Assembly: GCF_028858725.1 (NCBI RefSeq)
Contig: NC_084768.1
Span: 32,332,664-32,396,663 of the forward strand
Direction: 5' to 3'
Length of the DNA stretch: 64,000 nucleotides
Origin: Colius striatus
Lineage: Eukaryota > Chordata > Aves > Coliiformes > Coliidae
The number at the start of each line of letters is the position of its first letter. Positions within the stretch are counted from its first letter, which is position 1. This document shows positions 1 through 14,800 of this stretch, in pieces. The notes beneath the pieces are model-generated. The model saw nothing but the letters and a program-made list of their open reading frames with translations. It made no database searches and was not told the origin of the DNA. A program made the position numbers and the translations under genes.

Positions 1-2718
1 TGTCCCCAGTGTCAGGAACATGGGGTTAATGTCAGCTTTCCTGTCAGAATAGTTCAGCACTGCTGCTTGAAAAAGAAAATCACCTGGTGTTAACCACAGT
101 GCAAGAAGAAGGGTGAATATTATGCAACCTGCTTGGCATAGGGTCTATGAACTTGGTAGTAGTAGTAGTTGCTTTATTATTACCCAGAAAAACAATGTCT
201 TGAAAGCTGGAGGTCAGGTGTGCTAGAAACCCTTCTGCAGCCTCACTAAAACACCAATTTCCTGAAGTCTGCACTTTACAAAACCATTCAGATTGTTTTC
301 CAACCACATGTCCTTAGGTGCTCCATCTCCAGTACTAGGAAAGAGTAAATTTGGGGATAGGGAGGATAAAGGAGAGATGGAGGCCTCAGAGTCAGCCAGG
401 AAGCTGCTTGGCTGCACAGAAAACGGCCTCACCCTTCCCACTGAATATCAGTTTATTTTTCTCCTTTCCTTATTTGCTTCAAGAGAGTTCCTTCCATTAA
501 GAGTCACAGTGCTCCTACAAAAGCAGCTGACTGAACTTAGGTAGATAACACTGATACATTTTATCTTAAAACAATGGTTTATCTCAACTAGAAAGGAATG
601 TCCCAATCAGTCAGCACCATAAATCACCTACACAACATGCAAAAAAAGTACCTTCAGTTTTCAGGTGTATTCCTTGTTCCTCCTGGCAAGAGGATGGGTT
701 GCACTGATAAAATGGATGCACTGCTGGATCTTAAAAGTGGCCATTGTAGAAAGGTGAAAAAGTTTTCTTGGTAGAGATAAGCCTGTCTTACAGAAATCTG
801 CACAGGAGGAGGAACTGCAGCCCTGGGGAAGAACATGTATGTAATAGTTCCGTCCACTTGAAGGATGAGTTCTGAGCTTAAAAAATCAAAATCATCCTAC
901 AAAATGAGCATCTCCAGGCTCACTGACCAAGGGAGCAATAAAACATGGAGTTCAACTTGCTGACTTTGCCTGTCCAGCACTTTTATATACTTTTGGTCTT
1001 CTAGGTTCTGTTTCTGTTACTCCTCAACAAAGTCCCCAATGTCAGGGATCAACAAGGACAATCTGCTTTAATTCCCATGCTTCATTTGTGTTGGAAACTG
1101 TATGTTGGTGTGATGTCTGTTTCTTAAGAGAAAACTAGAGATAAAACTCCGAGTTGTCTTCCGTAGTTTCTGAGGAAGCCTTGAGTGCCAAAGAGCCACC
1201 CTGAGTGAATGCTGGGCACAGGATCCACTTCTGGTCCTTATTTTATGAGTTCAGAATTGTATGATTCAGATTCAGCCTTACTTTTTGGAACTACTGGAAC
1301 TCATCATAACAGCTCAGTCAGACACACAGCTACTCCTAAACACCTTAAGTGGCTGTCCCAGATACTAAAGCACAGCAAACTGCAGGCCACAACTGAAACT
1401 CCAGAAAACGCCTTCTCTGTAGACACTGTGCATCTTTCTTGGGAGAGTACACTGTAGAGGGAGGAGTGAGCACAGCACTTCAACACCATATCTTCAACAC
1501 CAAATCAACACTGATTCCCGAGGCAAATCTTGTCCTTTTTTTTTTCCAGAAACATTTACCAGAAAACCCCAGCCAATTGTTCTGAGGTGCTGCTATCAAA
1601 AAGGTGAGTTTGCCTGCGTTGTAGCCAAGCTGCACAGAAGCTCTGCTTTGAGGCCAAACACCATAGGCTCAGATCCATCATTGCTCTACGCCACTTGTTG
1701 ATAAAAAACTAAGGAGCTTTGTTTCACGATATGACTAAAGCAGAACAGCACTGGGAAAGCTGCCTCAGGAAGTCCACACACAATATAAATCATGGTCAGA
1801 TTTTCCATACCTTTCTAGACACAGGAACTCCTAAAATATCAAAGCAACGTGACTAGAAGTCGAATACTTGGTCGATAAAAGGCTCTGCAGACGTACTTCT
1901 CAAGACTGATAACTGCCTCCAGCTGTGTCTGCATCTCTCTCCATACCTTTCTTCCTGAGCAACAGCACAGACTTCTCACAAGATTTCCTGGACAAATCCA
2001 AAATGAAAGCTAAACCAGTTCCCACTAAAGCTACACAGAACTCATCAGTCTCCAGTGTGAGAAAAAAGAGCAGCACTAACAAAGATGCCTCTTTGGCTCT
2101 TAGAGCTTCCTGCTAGGCTCTCAGTCTTGCAGACTGTTTCTCTGTTCATTGGCTTCCCTGGAAAGATTTCCACTTTGTTATACCTGCAGGCTGGTAAATA
2201 CCAAGCATAGAACTCTCTGGGTCAGTGTCACTATTATGCAATCACGTGCATAACACTTCTTTGGTGATGCTCAGAAATGGCTTATTACAGTGAGGTTGGA
2301 TTTGTGTTGATTTGCAGTACTCTGTACAGTAAAAATACTGCAATTAATGGTAATAATACATTTTTTCACTCATCTTTTTCTTCTTCATATGTTGCATCCC
2401 TCTAACAAAGTATCTGAAAAGCTATTTCATACTTAACATGTGTTGTATTCCATTTTAAAGACGGGACATCTCACCCTCATTGCTCAGGTGGCCTGATGCA
2501 GGCTCAGTGCCATAGAGGAGGCTTTGCCTGGGCTTCGATGGACTGTGGATCAGGGTTTGAGCCACAGATGAAAGATCTCTGTGCAGAAGCTTTTGCCTGT
2601 TATCACTGTTGAAGACCTCTAATCAGTTATCATTAATAGCAGGCTGTAACCTTTTCTGAATTTAAATGACACGCTATGACTCACTGATCAGTGACCAAGG
2701 AAAAGGCTCAAACCTTCA
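1..2718. other. 3'UTR and downstream flank of the aldo-keto reductase gene
   Basis: No coding exon recognised. The reductase 3'UTR must begin at 2718 on the minus strand. No AATAAA lies close to the stop on that strand. The first clear ones I see are at 452-457 and 173-178 (TTTATT on the plus strand), so either the UTR is long or a variant signal is used. A short (GTA)4 run sits at 156-168. Nothing else stands out. Confidence 0.5.
452..457 (-). terminator. Candidate poly(A) signal for the aldo-keto reductase gene
   Basis: AATAAA on the minus strand, about 2.26 kb past the stop codon. A second AATAAA is at 173-178. Neither is proven; only the motif is seen. Confidence 0.25.
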
Positions 2719-2814
2719 TCACACAATAAGGCTTGGGTCCCAGGAAACGTGTCTCCCATCATGCATTCCATTCAGAATTTCAACATCCTCTTCTGCCAGC
2801 GTGAAATCAAACAC
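2719..2814 (-). CDS. Aldo-keto reductase coding exon 7 (stop codon)
   Basis: 96 nt: 31 codons and TGA at 2719-2721, immediately followed by a second in-frame TGA. Begins [14 protein letters not shown], the usual final AKR helix, and ends [13 protein letters not shown]. Acceptor tttccatag. Confidence 0.94.
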   Translation of the reverse strand: MFDFTLAEEDVEILNGMHDGRHVSWDPSLIV

Positions 2815-5800
2815 CTATGGAAATGCATGTAGAGTTAACACTATGAACACTGAGGGAATCAGGAGTGTTTCTGTTACTTAAACCCACCAAGATTTGTTTA
2901 AACGTGAGGCAAAATTGTATTGTATTTTTCCTTCTGGAAATCCTTCCTATATCTTGTCACAGATAAGGATTCCATTAAGATGACAGGCTCCACTGGGGCC
3001 TTTGCTCTTTTTGTGACTCATTTTCACTTGTAGACTCTGTCTAGATGGTCCTGTAGCACTCTGGCCTCAGGCAAGGGCCCAAATCAATGGTAATATCAAA
3101 GCTGGTTTTGACAGCACTCTATGAGGTCACTGCCAAAGGTACACAAACCCCCTGACTGCAATCCCTCTGAGATCCTCAGCTCAGCATTTCACTTGTATCC
3201 CAATGTTCAGTTTCAAGTGTTACACTTTCTTTCCTCAGAACTTTAGCCAAAGAGAACTCGGGAGGACATTCACAAAGGCAGCAAATCAAAGGCTGTACCC
3301 ATCCCTGTCCGTGTCCTCAGACAGAGCACTCATGGATCAGGCAATGCCTCGGTGCTGACTCCAGCTGGGAAGAGCTGCCTGTCCTCACACAGGGCTCCTT
3401 ACAGCCACCAGCTCTCACAGTCACACCTGCAACGTGGGCGATGCCGTCAGGGTTTCCAGAGCAGGTGGCATTACCACCTCACAACTGAAGTTGCTTTAAG
3501 TTGGTCTGGTGCCTTTGTCAGAGCTCCTCCATAAGCAATAAAGAGATCCTGTGGAGCCTGAGCTGCTGCCGAGGGAGCTCCTCCCATCCTGCATCACTCA
3601 GCAGTCACTGCCTGCTGGAATGACCCTGCAGTCAAACCTCAGTACTCCAGCTTTTGAAGCCTGAACCAAGGACCACTTAAACTAGAAATGCTACATACTG
3701 TATTATACATTGAGGGCTTAATGAAGTCCATGCTTTCACCAGCTTGGCTGGAGGTGGCAGAGACTCATGCCAACATACTGGCACAGGGGGGAAAATCAAA
3801 CAAAAGTGAGATGTGCTAAATAACATCTGATAACTGTGCCAGTTCTCCCCTTCTCCTCCTCTCTACCCTAAGTGTTTGCTGTTTTGCTGCAATGCATCCC
3901 CCGCAAAGCTTAAAAAGTAGAATTAATCTGGGTTTAAATAGCCAAGGAAGGAGCTATATCAATAGGCACAGCCATCAGGAGAAATCTTCATTATATGTGC
4001 ATTGATTTACACCTACACAAACACACACAAGGTGATTTAACTAGCAAACAGAGGCTTCCTATCTTGCACTTCTTCCTGATTTGCCAAACAGTTCATACCC
4101 TGACGATATTTTTGGAAGTAACAATAAGGTGGTTGTGGTTTCCCCTCCCCTAAACAAAGCAGACTTTCAGATTAGACAAATGGAGTGAAAAATGAAGCAA
4201 TGAGTTAAAACCACTTGGTACAGAAAGGAAAGGGAAGGGGGAATCATACTGACAATCCTCATTTGTTTCCCACTTTTCTTTGTCCACCCTCTTCATGCCG
4301 AGACCTTCTCTGCAAGTTGAGCAGAAGGAAGAGGAAAGGGAAGAGTCAGCCCTGGCAAGACTGGGATTTCCTTAGAAGGTTTCTATCTGGGATATCCCCG
4401 AGAGAGCTTTGCAGCTTTCACACAGTGTTACGCATAGCACACAAACTCCTTCCACTTGACCTATGTGCCTGTCACAAAAAGGACCTAACCACAACCAGAT
4501 CAGGGTGTTCTGCAGTCAGCCAAGCAACACATGAAAATATTACTAATCAAAGTCAATTCTGAAAGGTCTTTCTATGGATATCTTTCTCTAAACACTGATT
4601 AGCTCTCTGGCTGACTTCTGACATTTATGAACTACTGTTTTCTAGTATCTTGTAGTAATTTTAAGGTAGCACAATTTGCCAGTTTTAACTGGGCTACTCC
4701 AACATAAAACTGGTATAGGAGAGTGGGCAGGCAAACCAAAGTACTAAACACAGTAACCTGGATGTTAGTCAGACTCCAGTGCACAACCCAATCTTACCTT
4801 GCAGTTTTCCTGTATCCTTTCTGCTCTTGTGGACTTTGGAATAGTGACAATCCCATTCTGAAAAACAGTACATCCTTACTTACTTTAACATCCTTAAAAT
4901 GTACACAGTTGCAAAGAAAATCATCTCCCTCCAAATATATTTTGAGACATCCCTCATGTCTTGTGGGGACGTCTCTACAAGCAGATTATTTGCATGTTTA
5001 AAGCAGGCCCATGCTCTGGCTACTACATTCCAAATGTCCAGTACAGCTCAGTGAGCTCATGAGATACCAACAGAAGGCAAAAATACCTTCTGGTTTGATA
5101 CACACAACCTGAACTAGTCATATTGGTTTCTGTCCTGAGAGAGGGAGCACGTTTTAATCACCAGCCTCCCTTACCTGTATACTCCAGCGTATGCAAATCT
5201 GTGCTGGAGTTCTGCCATATTTCTTTGCCAGCTGAATGACAGCAGGATGAGAGAGTGCTTCACCTTTAGCCAAAGGACAGTAGCCTTCAAAAACAATGTC
5301 TCTGCTCCTACAATAATCCACCAGCTCCTGAGGTCTTTGGAAAGGGTGGTATTCAACCTTAGATAAACAGAAATAACATTTCTTTTTAGTGAAACAACTC
5401 CAGAATACATTTAGTAGAAAACAACATCGATGGAGTGTTTTTTCTCTCCTGTTTACATGAGCAAATCCACTGCTTCTGCAAGACAGAGGCGAGTTACCAG
5501 TTTAGAACACACGTCAGGGATATTAACTCCACGACCATTTTGCCATTAACTGGCATGAGTTTACTAACATATGTTAGGCTTCCTCCAGCAGTAAGGTGCA
5601 GGGAGCAGCTGTCTGCCCTGCCTGCAGCTGGACTCACATTCCTGTTCTGCTGTGTTTGAGAAACACAGGCAAATGCACAGTGGAAGCCAGCTTCAGATCA
5701 TTGTTACCCGTGACCTGAGCCCATCTTCTCCTCTCAAACCCACTGCCTTTCTGGTTTGTTTGGAGTTGCACAGGCAAGGGGAGGGGGCTGGGCAGTGTTT

Positions 5801-8800
5801 GCAAGAGGCCAACCAGAACAGTTTGCCTCGGATGAGGGCCTGACCTCGGAAGCAAAGCCTGTTGGCATGGGTTGTACATGGAAAATGCCGTACTCTGTGT
5901 GTGGTGTCACCAACAGCTTATGCAGGGAAGCAATCCCGCTGTGGAATGAAGTGCTGAGGAGACCTTTTGTTGGAAGGAAGATCACAAGTTGCCAAGAACC
6001 AGTCAAAGGAAGAAAAAGTAACAAGCTACAAAGACACAGTTGTTGGAAGCAAATGGAAACAGAAGTTAATGGAACATGAGGATCTCAGAAGAGCCACGTA
6101 TTCCGTCGTGTAGCCAAAGCCAAAAGAGAACCTCTGCAATAGACCTGTGCTATTTAAATAAGTGCTTCCCAGGGTACACCTTGTAAGGAACACACCTTCC
6201 TCTGGATTCAGATGAAAATCAGTAGAGTTGTCTAAAGCACACAATGCTGTGATGTGTTTAGTGCCTGGCCCTTCCACCGATCCAGCTCTTTCGGAAGAAA
6301 AACACTCTGAACAATTACCTCAACACATGGAATCTGGAAAATTTCTTCTGCCACAAAGAGGACAAATGAACATTTCCTGCTTCTCATCTTTAGTACATGT
6401 TGTCTTTTCAGACAACAATAGCCAAGAACAATAAGCTGGCGGCTGTTCAACAGGCTGAGAACACAAGCTGTGCCCCTCCAAGGCAGGGCTGAGTCAGCCA
6501 CAGCTGTATGATCTCAATTACTAGGTGCACTCGGGAACAAGGTTCAAGCCGCAGACACATCCATGTCCTCAACCTTTGATGTTTCTTGACCTTTGAGTAG
6601 CCTTTGTATTTCATGTTTATATGTGCAAGACCAGTGTTTAGGTCATACACTTATTCATTCCTTTGCACCTGAGCTGACGGGAGAAGCCTCTCATTGCCTT
6701 TACGCAGAACTACGAGGGGAAAAGAGAAAGAGCAAGGCCAGTTTCTCACTCCATTAGTACAGGAGGAATAAGGAATTTCAGTGGACATCCTTTACACTAT
6801 ATGTAGCAAATAACAGAGCCTGGAAAATATTAATGCTGACAAATCTGCACTGTACACCTCTATGGCATTGCTTGTACTGATATATCACTAATATCACCGC
6901 AAGCAGAGCTTACCTGCTGGTCTAATAAGACTTCTATGCAGCACAGTTCCAGGACACACCATAAGTGTTTAAAGCACACTGAGATGTCACCTGCCTGGCT
7001 CACAAGCAGAATACCCAGCAACAACTACTACCCACTTGGGAAGATTATACTTTGTGCCTTTCACCCTCAGACTTTGTGCAGTGAATTCTGGCACATGCAG
7101 TGCGTGTGTGTTGGTAGCAGCAAGAGTTCCTCTTCTCAAATACATTGCTAAAACAACCAAATGCATAAAACAGAATAAGCCCACAAGAAATGCAAATTGA
7201 AATGGAAGCTTTCTGGAGGGTTCTAGCAGCATCTGAATGCAAGGCACTGGCATCCTGAGCTGGAAGAGGCAGAGGGTAAGTGGCCAGCATGTGCTTCCCC
7301 TCCGAATAATGATTCCCACTTCCCGCCTGCCCCACCCTTGCTATTTCAGTCACCAAACTTTTCTCAGGCGAGGGCTGTCCGTCATAGGGTGGTAGAAGAC
7401 TACCTTGATCTTTTCTGGCACTCTCCCGAGTGATTTGTTTGTAAAAACTGGCATTTGTTTCATAAAAGAGTTTGTAGTTGGCATTACAGAACTCCTCACA
7501 GCTGTTCCTTGGTCAGCTGCAGGGGAACTGGAAGTTGAAGGGCTGGCTTTTAGGACAGGCGCAGCGTAATGGGGAACATGATAATGATCCCGCCACAGGG
7601 ACACACGGAGTCATGCCTCAGATGATGGCACACAAAAGCCTCACTCCTTCCCTTCTGCTGTGAGCTCTTTCCATCCTGTAAAGTTTGCCTGCATCTGGAC
7701 TTCAGTCAGTTTCTCATTGGGAAGGCACAGTATTAGTTATTTCTCTTTATCAAACTGAAATTTAAGGCTAGAAAAGTTTCCTCTCTAGAGGAACAGTTCA
7801 GATGTGTTTACATACAACGGGCCTTGAAACACCAAAACACGCTTCTGTCCTGTAAAAGTGCACATAGCAGAGCTCAACACGAATGGCAGTGTTAACAACA
7901 TCACCACACCTCTCCAAGGTCATTACACACCAATCTGCACTTCTATAAAAGTAGGAAAAAATACTGGTGAGCTTTTCTAGATGGAATTTAGAGAGGAACA
8001 GTTTATGCTTGGGTTCAGTGATTTGCTTTATTAATTAAAGAACAGACATTAAATTCTTATAAAATGGCTTATTTTCAATATCAGAACTTAATGTTTCATA
8101 TAAACCCACCTGGACACATTCCTGTGTGACCTGATCTAGGTGGACCTGCTTTGGCAGCGGTGTTGGATTGGATGAGCTCTAAAGGTCCCTTCCAACCCCA
8201 CCATTCTGTGACTCTGTGATATGGTTTGAGGTTAATCCAACAGTATTCATATTTGCCCTTTAGTAACCTTCAGTCTGGCAGACAGCAAAACTCAGGTGTT
8301 AGGTTCTGACAGTCACATTCTGAGCAACCTTTTTATGGCTGTTTATGACATTAAACCACACACAGCTGCCAGAAATCCTCACCATCTGTACAAGGGGAAA
8401 AGCAGGAGCTTGCACTTCAGCTATTCCAGCTCCCAGCTCTGTGTCAGCATACACACACTTTCACTGGCAGGAGCTGGTAAGAAAGGGAGCACGAACTTCC
8501 AGCACAGCTGTGGGCAGCAAACTGCAGTGAGGGAATTGCTGTCAGCATCCTGGAAGCGTGCTGTTACATAGGTGGCCAGTTTATCTGCCCAGGGCAGCAA
8601 AAAATCATTCCAAGGCTCTCACAGCACCTCCCTAAATGAGAAATCCACTGATTTTAATGTGATCATGAATGATGAATACGAAATAAGGAGGGAGCAAGAG
8701 AAAAAGTCCCCTGCAAGCATATGTAATCACCTGAGGCTTTCAGTGTTGCTCAGAGCAATTACACAGAGCATTTGAACACTTGTTCAATCCGGGGATGTGA

Positions 8801-11800
8801 AATGGTCAGTGCTCTTTGAATTTTACTTCTAAACTGGTTTACTATAAAAAAACTGGCAAATAGGCCATTTGTTTGTGCCTTCAAACCAGTAGTCTGTGAG
8901 AAATCAGGGGAAAAAAGGGAGAAAAGACTTACTCCTCCTGCCCCCACTTCAGGTCACCTTCCTGAGTGGTTTTCGGTATGTGTATAGAAAGGAAAAAGAA
9001 ATCACATGGGTAAGGCTAGTTTGGGTGTAGTCTTTCAGACACAGGGGTGGTGAGGTGATTACTAACCAAAAAACCCCAAAGCAAAACCCCAAACCCAGAC
9101 ACTTTAAATGTATTTATCCACTCACCTGATTAACATGTGGAATAATCATACAGTCCTCCTTTAGTTGCTCAAGATGACTGATAAGAAAGTTGCTCACACC
9201 AATTGATCTACACAAACCTAATGAGAAACAGAACAAGAAAGAGTTTTGGGACAATCCTACCTATTTGGGAGGGTGACTTGAAAAATACCACTTTCAAAAG
9301 AGAAAATGATTACACTCATGACTGCTGTATAGCAAAATACTGCAAAGAAACACAGAAAGCCAGCACTGAAGTAGCTTGACAGTATTATCTGAGAGCGTGG
9401 TTCCGTCACACTCACACTAGGAAATCATTTTATAATCTAAACACACTGGAAACTCCCCAGTGGATAAAATCTCCAGGCTAAATTCTGGGAAAGGCTACTG
9501 TAGCATAAGCAAAGAACAATTGGACTCCACCAGAATGAAAAGAAGGAAATGGTGTTCTGAGCAGCTTGCCAAAACTAAGGAAAAGTGGAACATTTGCAGA
9601 AGACTAATAAGGTGTGAGCGACACAACACAGGGACCTGCAGCCCAGATCAACAATGCAGCACTGCTTATATCCCTGCTAGATCACTATGAGATGTTACAC
9701 AAAACTCAACAGAAAAAACCCTTTAACTTTGTGCTAAACACAGTTAACAGGGAAACCAACCAGTGTAGGCTGTAGTGGTCTCTTCAGGCTGGGTGTTCTG
9801 TGGACTATGACTCCAGCTCATTTATTCAGCATGTGAACTGTCTTGATTGACTTGATCTGCATTTCAATCTGTAACTCAAGGCATGGGAACACAGAAGTCC
9901 AGTCACTGCTGTTAACCCACTATTGGGGGGTGGCCAATGTAATGTACACGCATGTGCTTATCTGTAGACACGCATGCACGTATCTACAGCAAAAGCCACA
10001 GGAATTAAGCCAAAAGTGATACTGTTTTGTTGCTTGGGTTTTTTGTTTTTCAGAGAAAATAAATAAGTCATTGGACAATGATCTTTAGAGGTCCTTTCCA
10101 ACCCCTACCATTCTGTGACTCACTTAGAATTGCCAGACTCTGGGAGCTGCCTTGCCTTAAAAGCTGGAACACAGGCACATAAAGTGCTTACTAATGCAGC
10201 TGAGAGATGTGAGCACATTAAAAAATAATTCACTGGAAGTGAAAGATAATGAGAATGTTGGAGAAAAAAATCTACTTGTTATTAAAATGCCTATGTTTTA
10301 TGTATAAAAACAATAACCTGCAAGTAGACTATGAACTGGGATATAAAAATGAGCTACAAGATCACGAAGTATCTTGAGTTTGCAGGTTAGATCTACCTGG
10401 ACAAAACAAAGACATTAAGTTTTTCTGGTCTGTGATTTTTAATAAGTTTATTGGCAATTATTACCAACAGATTGCTAAACCCTGAAAAAGAAACCTCCTG
10501 AAAAGTTTTGCATCAGAAAAGCCATTAAGCATATAAATACAGGCAACCTGACTGCTTGCCCTGGTTTTGGCTGGGATAGACTTAATTTTTCTTCCTAGCT
10601 GGTATAGTGCTGTGTTTTGGAATTAGTATGAGAACAGTGTTGATAACACATTGAAGTTTTAGTTGTTGCTAAGCAGCACTTATCCCGAGTGAAGGACTTT
10701 TCCCCTGCTCTGCCAGTGAGGAGGTGCACAAGGAGCTGGGAGGGAGCGTGGCCAGGAGAGCTGACCCCGGCTAGCCAAAGGGCTACTCCAGACCGCAGCA
10801 CATTGTGCCCAGTTTCTAAACTGAGGGGGTTGGTGGGGAGGAGTGGTCAGCAGGTGCATTGTCCATCACTTTTCCTGGGTTTTATTCACCTCTCTTTTTG
10901 TTATTTTCTTTTTTATTACTATTGTTACTATTATTATAATATTTCTAGTTATGAACACTATTCTTCTCTCAACCCACGAGGTTCACTTTTTCCCCTCTCC
11001 AGCTCTCGTCCCCATCCCACTGGGATGCTGCCTGGGGTCAAATCACAACCCTGCTCTGTTGCTTTCACCTATTTTAGCAGCACAAGCAGATAAGCTGCAC
11101 AGCAGCAAAACCTGCACACACACTATCACTTTTTAACATGGCTTCTTTTGTAGCACAGAAAAAGGAGGAAAAAACCCCTAACATTGGCAACTAAAATGCT
11201 GGACAGCTTTCTCTTACAGAAGCTACCATTGTTCCAAATGTATAACATAATTAGATTATAACCTGCACTACAGTGATTTGCATAATTTGTGTGTAATCAG
11301 CCAGAAGGAGCAAAACCTAAGCTTTTGACTTCTACTGACAAACAACCCTGCAATGTCAACACTAATAAATCATTGTGCCAAAGAAGTCACAAAAACACTT
11401 GCAGCTTTAACACAATGGTCAACCTAAATATTATACTCTATTGTTGAAAGCTAGAGAGTTACAAACAACATGCTGTTACTGCCCTTCCAAAAGAAAGCTT
11501 TTCTTTCAGGCTCAAATAAAGCAAAACTCAATCACACACAGGAAATATGAAAGGGCTTATTAACAAGCCTGTCCATTTCTATAGAAAGCCAGTACTACTC
11601 TGAGATGTTTTGCTTCTAGCATACTTCTCATAGGAGACTTCAAAGTCTACCCTGCTTCTGTACTAGCAGGATGGTTCTCTTGTCAGATGACTAGTTTGTA
11701 TGGGCAAAAATGAAGCTATTTACTGAGGGCACAGGAGAAGTCAGAAGAATATCTCTCTGGACTGTATGTGACAATAGTTTCAGCAATTTGTTAATATTCG

Positions 11801-14800
11801 TAATCCCACCCAATTTTCTGGATACTATTTAGGACAAAACCAGCTTTTTTGGTATTTCAGACAATTCAAGCACAGTTCAAATCTTAGCTGTTGTGATAGC
11901 AGGTGGTTTCAAAGGCTTTTTAATTTAGCCAGTTTAATCAGTCCTGAAGTTCATGTCTTCTGAGGTAAGAGCCTGCACTGTGCTAACTGCAGTCCCTCTA
12001 GAAGGTACACTTCAAAAGTCCCTATCTATGCTGCCTTATTTACAAAGTCAGAGAGTTTTGAGGCAGGGAGAGAAGTCATCCTCCTTATCTGCTGGAGGAA
12101 GTGAGTAGTTTTGCCCCTATGAAACCCATTTTGAGAAAGTGCAATAAACAAAGCATTTACAATTCCCCATCAGCTCACAAAGCTTATTGAGGCTTTGTCC
12201 TACTCCTTGCCACTCTGACTTCATAGGCCTGAAGGAAAACTTGGCAAGGATTCTCCTTTTATGCATGCTAAAAATTGACTGACCACAGTGGTGGAATGGA
12301 AATTTTCATCCAGCTTTGAAAAACTATCATGAAACTCTGCAAGATGCATTAGAAAACATATTGGCAAAATAACGCTTGATTATCACGGGGAACAAAAATC
12401 AGTCTTTTCTGTTCTACACAGGAAAAATCTTGGCCTCCAGCACATCAGGAATTTCACCACACTGTATTACTCCCAGCTGCTCTGAAGCAGTACATCACGT
12501 TAAAGGACTGCTTTGCAACGCAGTTGCGGATGAAACTTATGACAACCTAGAAAATGATTGGGTATGTTTTCCTTTTCTTGCTATAACCCCAAATCACACC
12601 AGGCTTGATAGGCACTGTTAGCCTTACAACAAAAAAGCATAAATATACTCTCGTGGCACCACAACATTGTTTTAGCACAATAGTGTGCCTTATCTTTCTC
12701 TAGCACTACTATGAGCTTTTATCAAACTTCTAAATGCCCCCTGGAATACGAAATGTAAAACGTTCACATCAGAAAAGGGTGTTTTTAAATGACAAAACTG
12801 GAGACTGGGCTCGTGGAGCCCATTTTCCTCCCCCGCTCTGCTGCTCTACATGAGTCAGAGCAAGAGAGAATTCCCACGTCCAGTGAACAGTGCCCATTCT
12901 GTTATATCTTCTATTGAGGTCACAGAATAAAAACACAAATGGATCTACTTTTCACAAGAGGTCAACTGCAGCAACTGTATCTCTGTTGAAGGGGGTTGCA
13001 CAGGTTGGAAGGGTCTACATTCTCTCTGATATGCAGGCTAAGAGCTTCTCTGTGAGTGAATGCCATTACTCAGAAACATACAAGGTTTGATTTCAGCACA
13101 GCTTGCTAAGCCAAAGCTGTAGGCTGAGTGTGCCTCACATGCAGACTGGAAGCCAAAGCCTCCATAAATAAAGCAGGTGACTTAGAACCAATAAGGAATT
13201 GAGTTCTAAACCTATGAAATAACACATGTTCCTATTTCACACCAAAACCACCACAGAACCAAAAGGCTGCATATTCTAAGACCCACGGGAAGACTGACAA
13301 AACTGAAAACACAGAAGTCATGCTTTCTCCTCAAAGGGTTTCTTTTTATCCTATTCATTATCACAGATTAGGTGCTTATCTGCCTTAAAATTACTTTCCT
13401 GCTACTACAATTCTATGATCTCTACCCCTGCTACGGATCACCTGTAAACCGTAACAGGCTGTGAGGACAAGAGGAGAGGAGGCGTGAGCAGAGGTCAAGT
13501 TGTCAACTTCTACAACTGAAAACTCATTATAAACATTCCGTTTATACAACTGTTAGGTGCTTAACTAAACAGCACAAAGCAGCAATACTAACACTGTACT
13601 CCGTGTCTCTGACTCTGGATGCTCATTCTCACGACTGAGATGCGACACTACCTTAGTTACATCAACTAGTTTTTTCTGGAGTTGACATTGTAAAAAATCC
13701 ACCAAAGAGGCTAGTTGTTTACTTTCAGAACTGAACCAATCCCCTTGAACTCAAGAGTTTTTCCACTCCTCTTACGCCAGTTTCAAGCACGTAGAATCAC
13801 ACTGAGAATGGAATATAGATTTTAAAAACAGGCTGAAAATACATTTTTATATCCAGAACATTCTGCAGCTGTTCACAAACAGCTGGGCAACCAAAACTGC
13901 AAAAGCAACGTGGTACACAATCAAACCCACTGTACCTGAAGTCAACAGTTCCACCACACGCTATGTGGTGCATCATCATCAGCTCAGTTAAATGCTTAAA
14001 GGCTGCTAGAATATGAATGCCTTAAATAAGGATACCTAAGAATACCTTAAAACTAGTACTTTGCAAGTATTATGGGGAGCACAGTTCTAATAATTATGTT
14101 ATAACTATGATGGCACAGTTGCTTGACCTGGGATATTTTTTGGTACTTTCCTATCAGAGGGGATAATGACTCCCAACTGGTTTGAGTAACAGCAACCTGA
14201 CTGGTGGCAATAAAACACTGCTGACTCACAACTGCTAATGATCTAAGGCTTAAATCCAGCCTACGCAAAACAGGTAAGTGATGCCTTTTCCTAAATCCTG
14301 TACGTTATTTATTGAGTCAAAAAAGTAATTTCAGCCCAAGTTTTCCCTTTGAATGCTATTTCAGCACTGTCCTCTTCCCAAGAGTTCCTGTGTTCACACT
14401 GCATCCTCTGGGCACTTCTGTGTGGTACACAAACGGCTATGTTTGGTTTAAGTAAGCTAAGCAAAAAGAGACTCACTTCCTAGTAGAAAAAGCAGAAACT
14501 ATACACTGCAATAAATCATGAAACAAAGAAGTTTGAGGGCTTATTTTTACACTTAGAATTACCCATAAAGTCCTTATAAAGAAAGAGCAAAACATAAAAA
14601 AATGAGAAGAGACATCCAGGCAACTGTACATTTGCTCCCACTTTTACATCTGCACTAAAACGACTTATTCTACGGCGGTTTCTTACTCCCAAATAAGCTG
14701 TTGTCCATTATGAAGACTTCTTGGTGAAATCTGACATAAATATACCTAGGGTTTTTTTTTAAATGTCTTCAATTGCTGTCTTATCTGATGAACAGGGTGT

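Noticed and set aside
654-896. Minus-strand frame preceded by an AG and reading DDFDFLSSEL, considered as an alternative last exon of the reductase
   Set aside because: It resembles the family's FDF.LS word only briefly, then diverges into unrelated sequence, with a poor pyrimidine tract. Exon 7 at 2719-2814 fits the full C-terminal pattern.
4215-4562. 115-codon plus-strand frame in reductase intron 6
   Set aside because: No motif, no splice context and no similarity I recognise; a chance frame.
10689-11136. Open frames of 134 and 97 codons
   Set aside because: They lie mostly inside the solo LTR, which is non-coding, and run past its end into intron.
13795-13830. TAGAATCAC word resembling the start of an antisense CR1
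   Set aside because: The similarity ends after a few bases; there is no continuing CR1 sequence.
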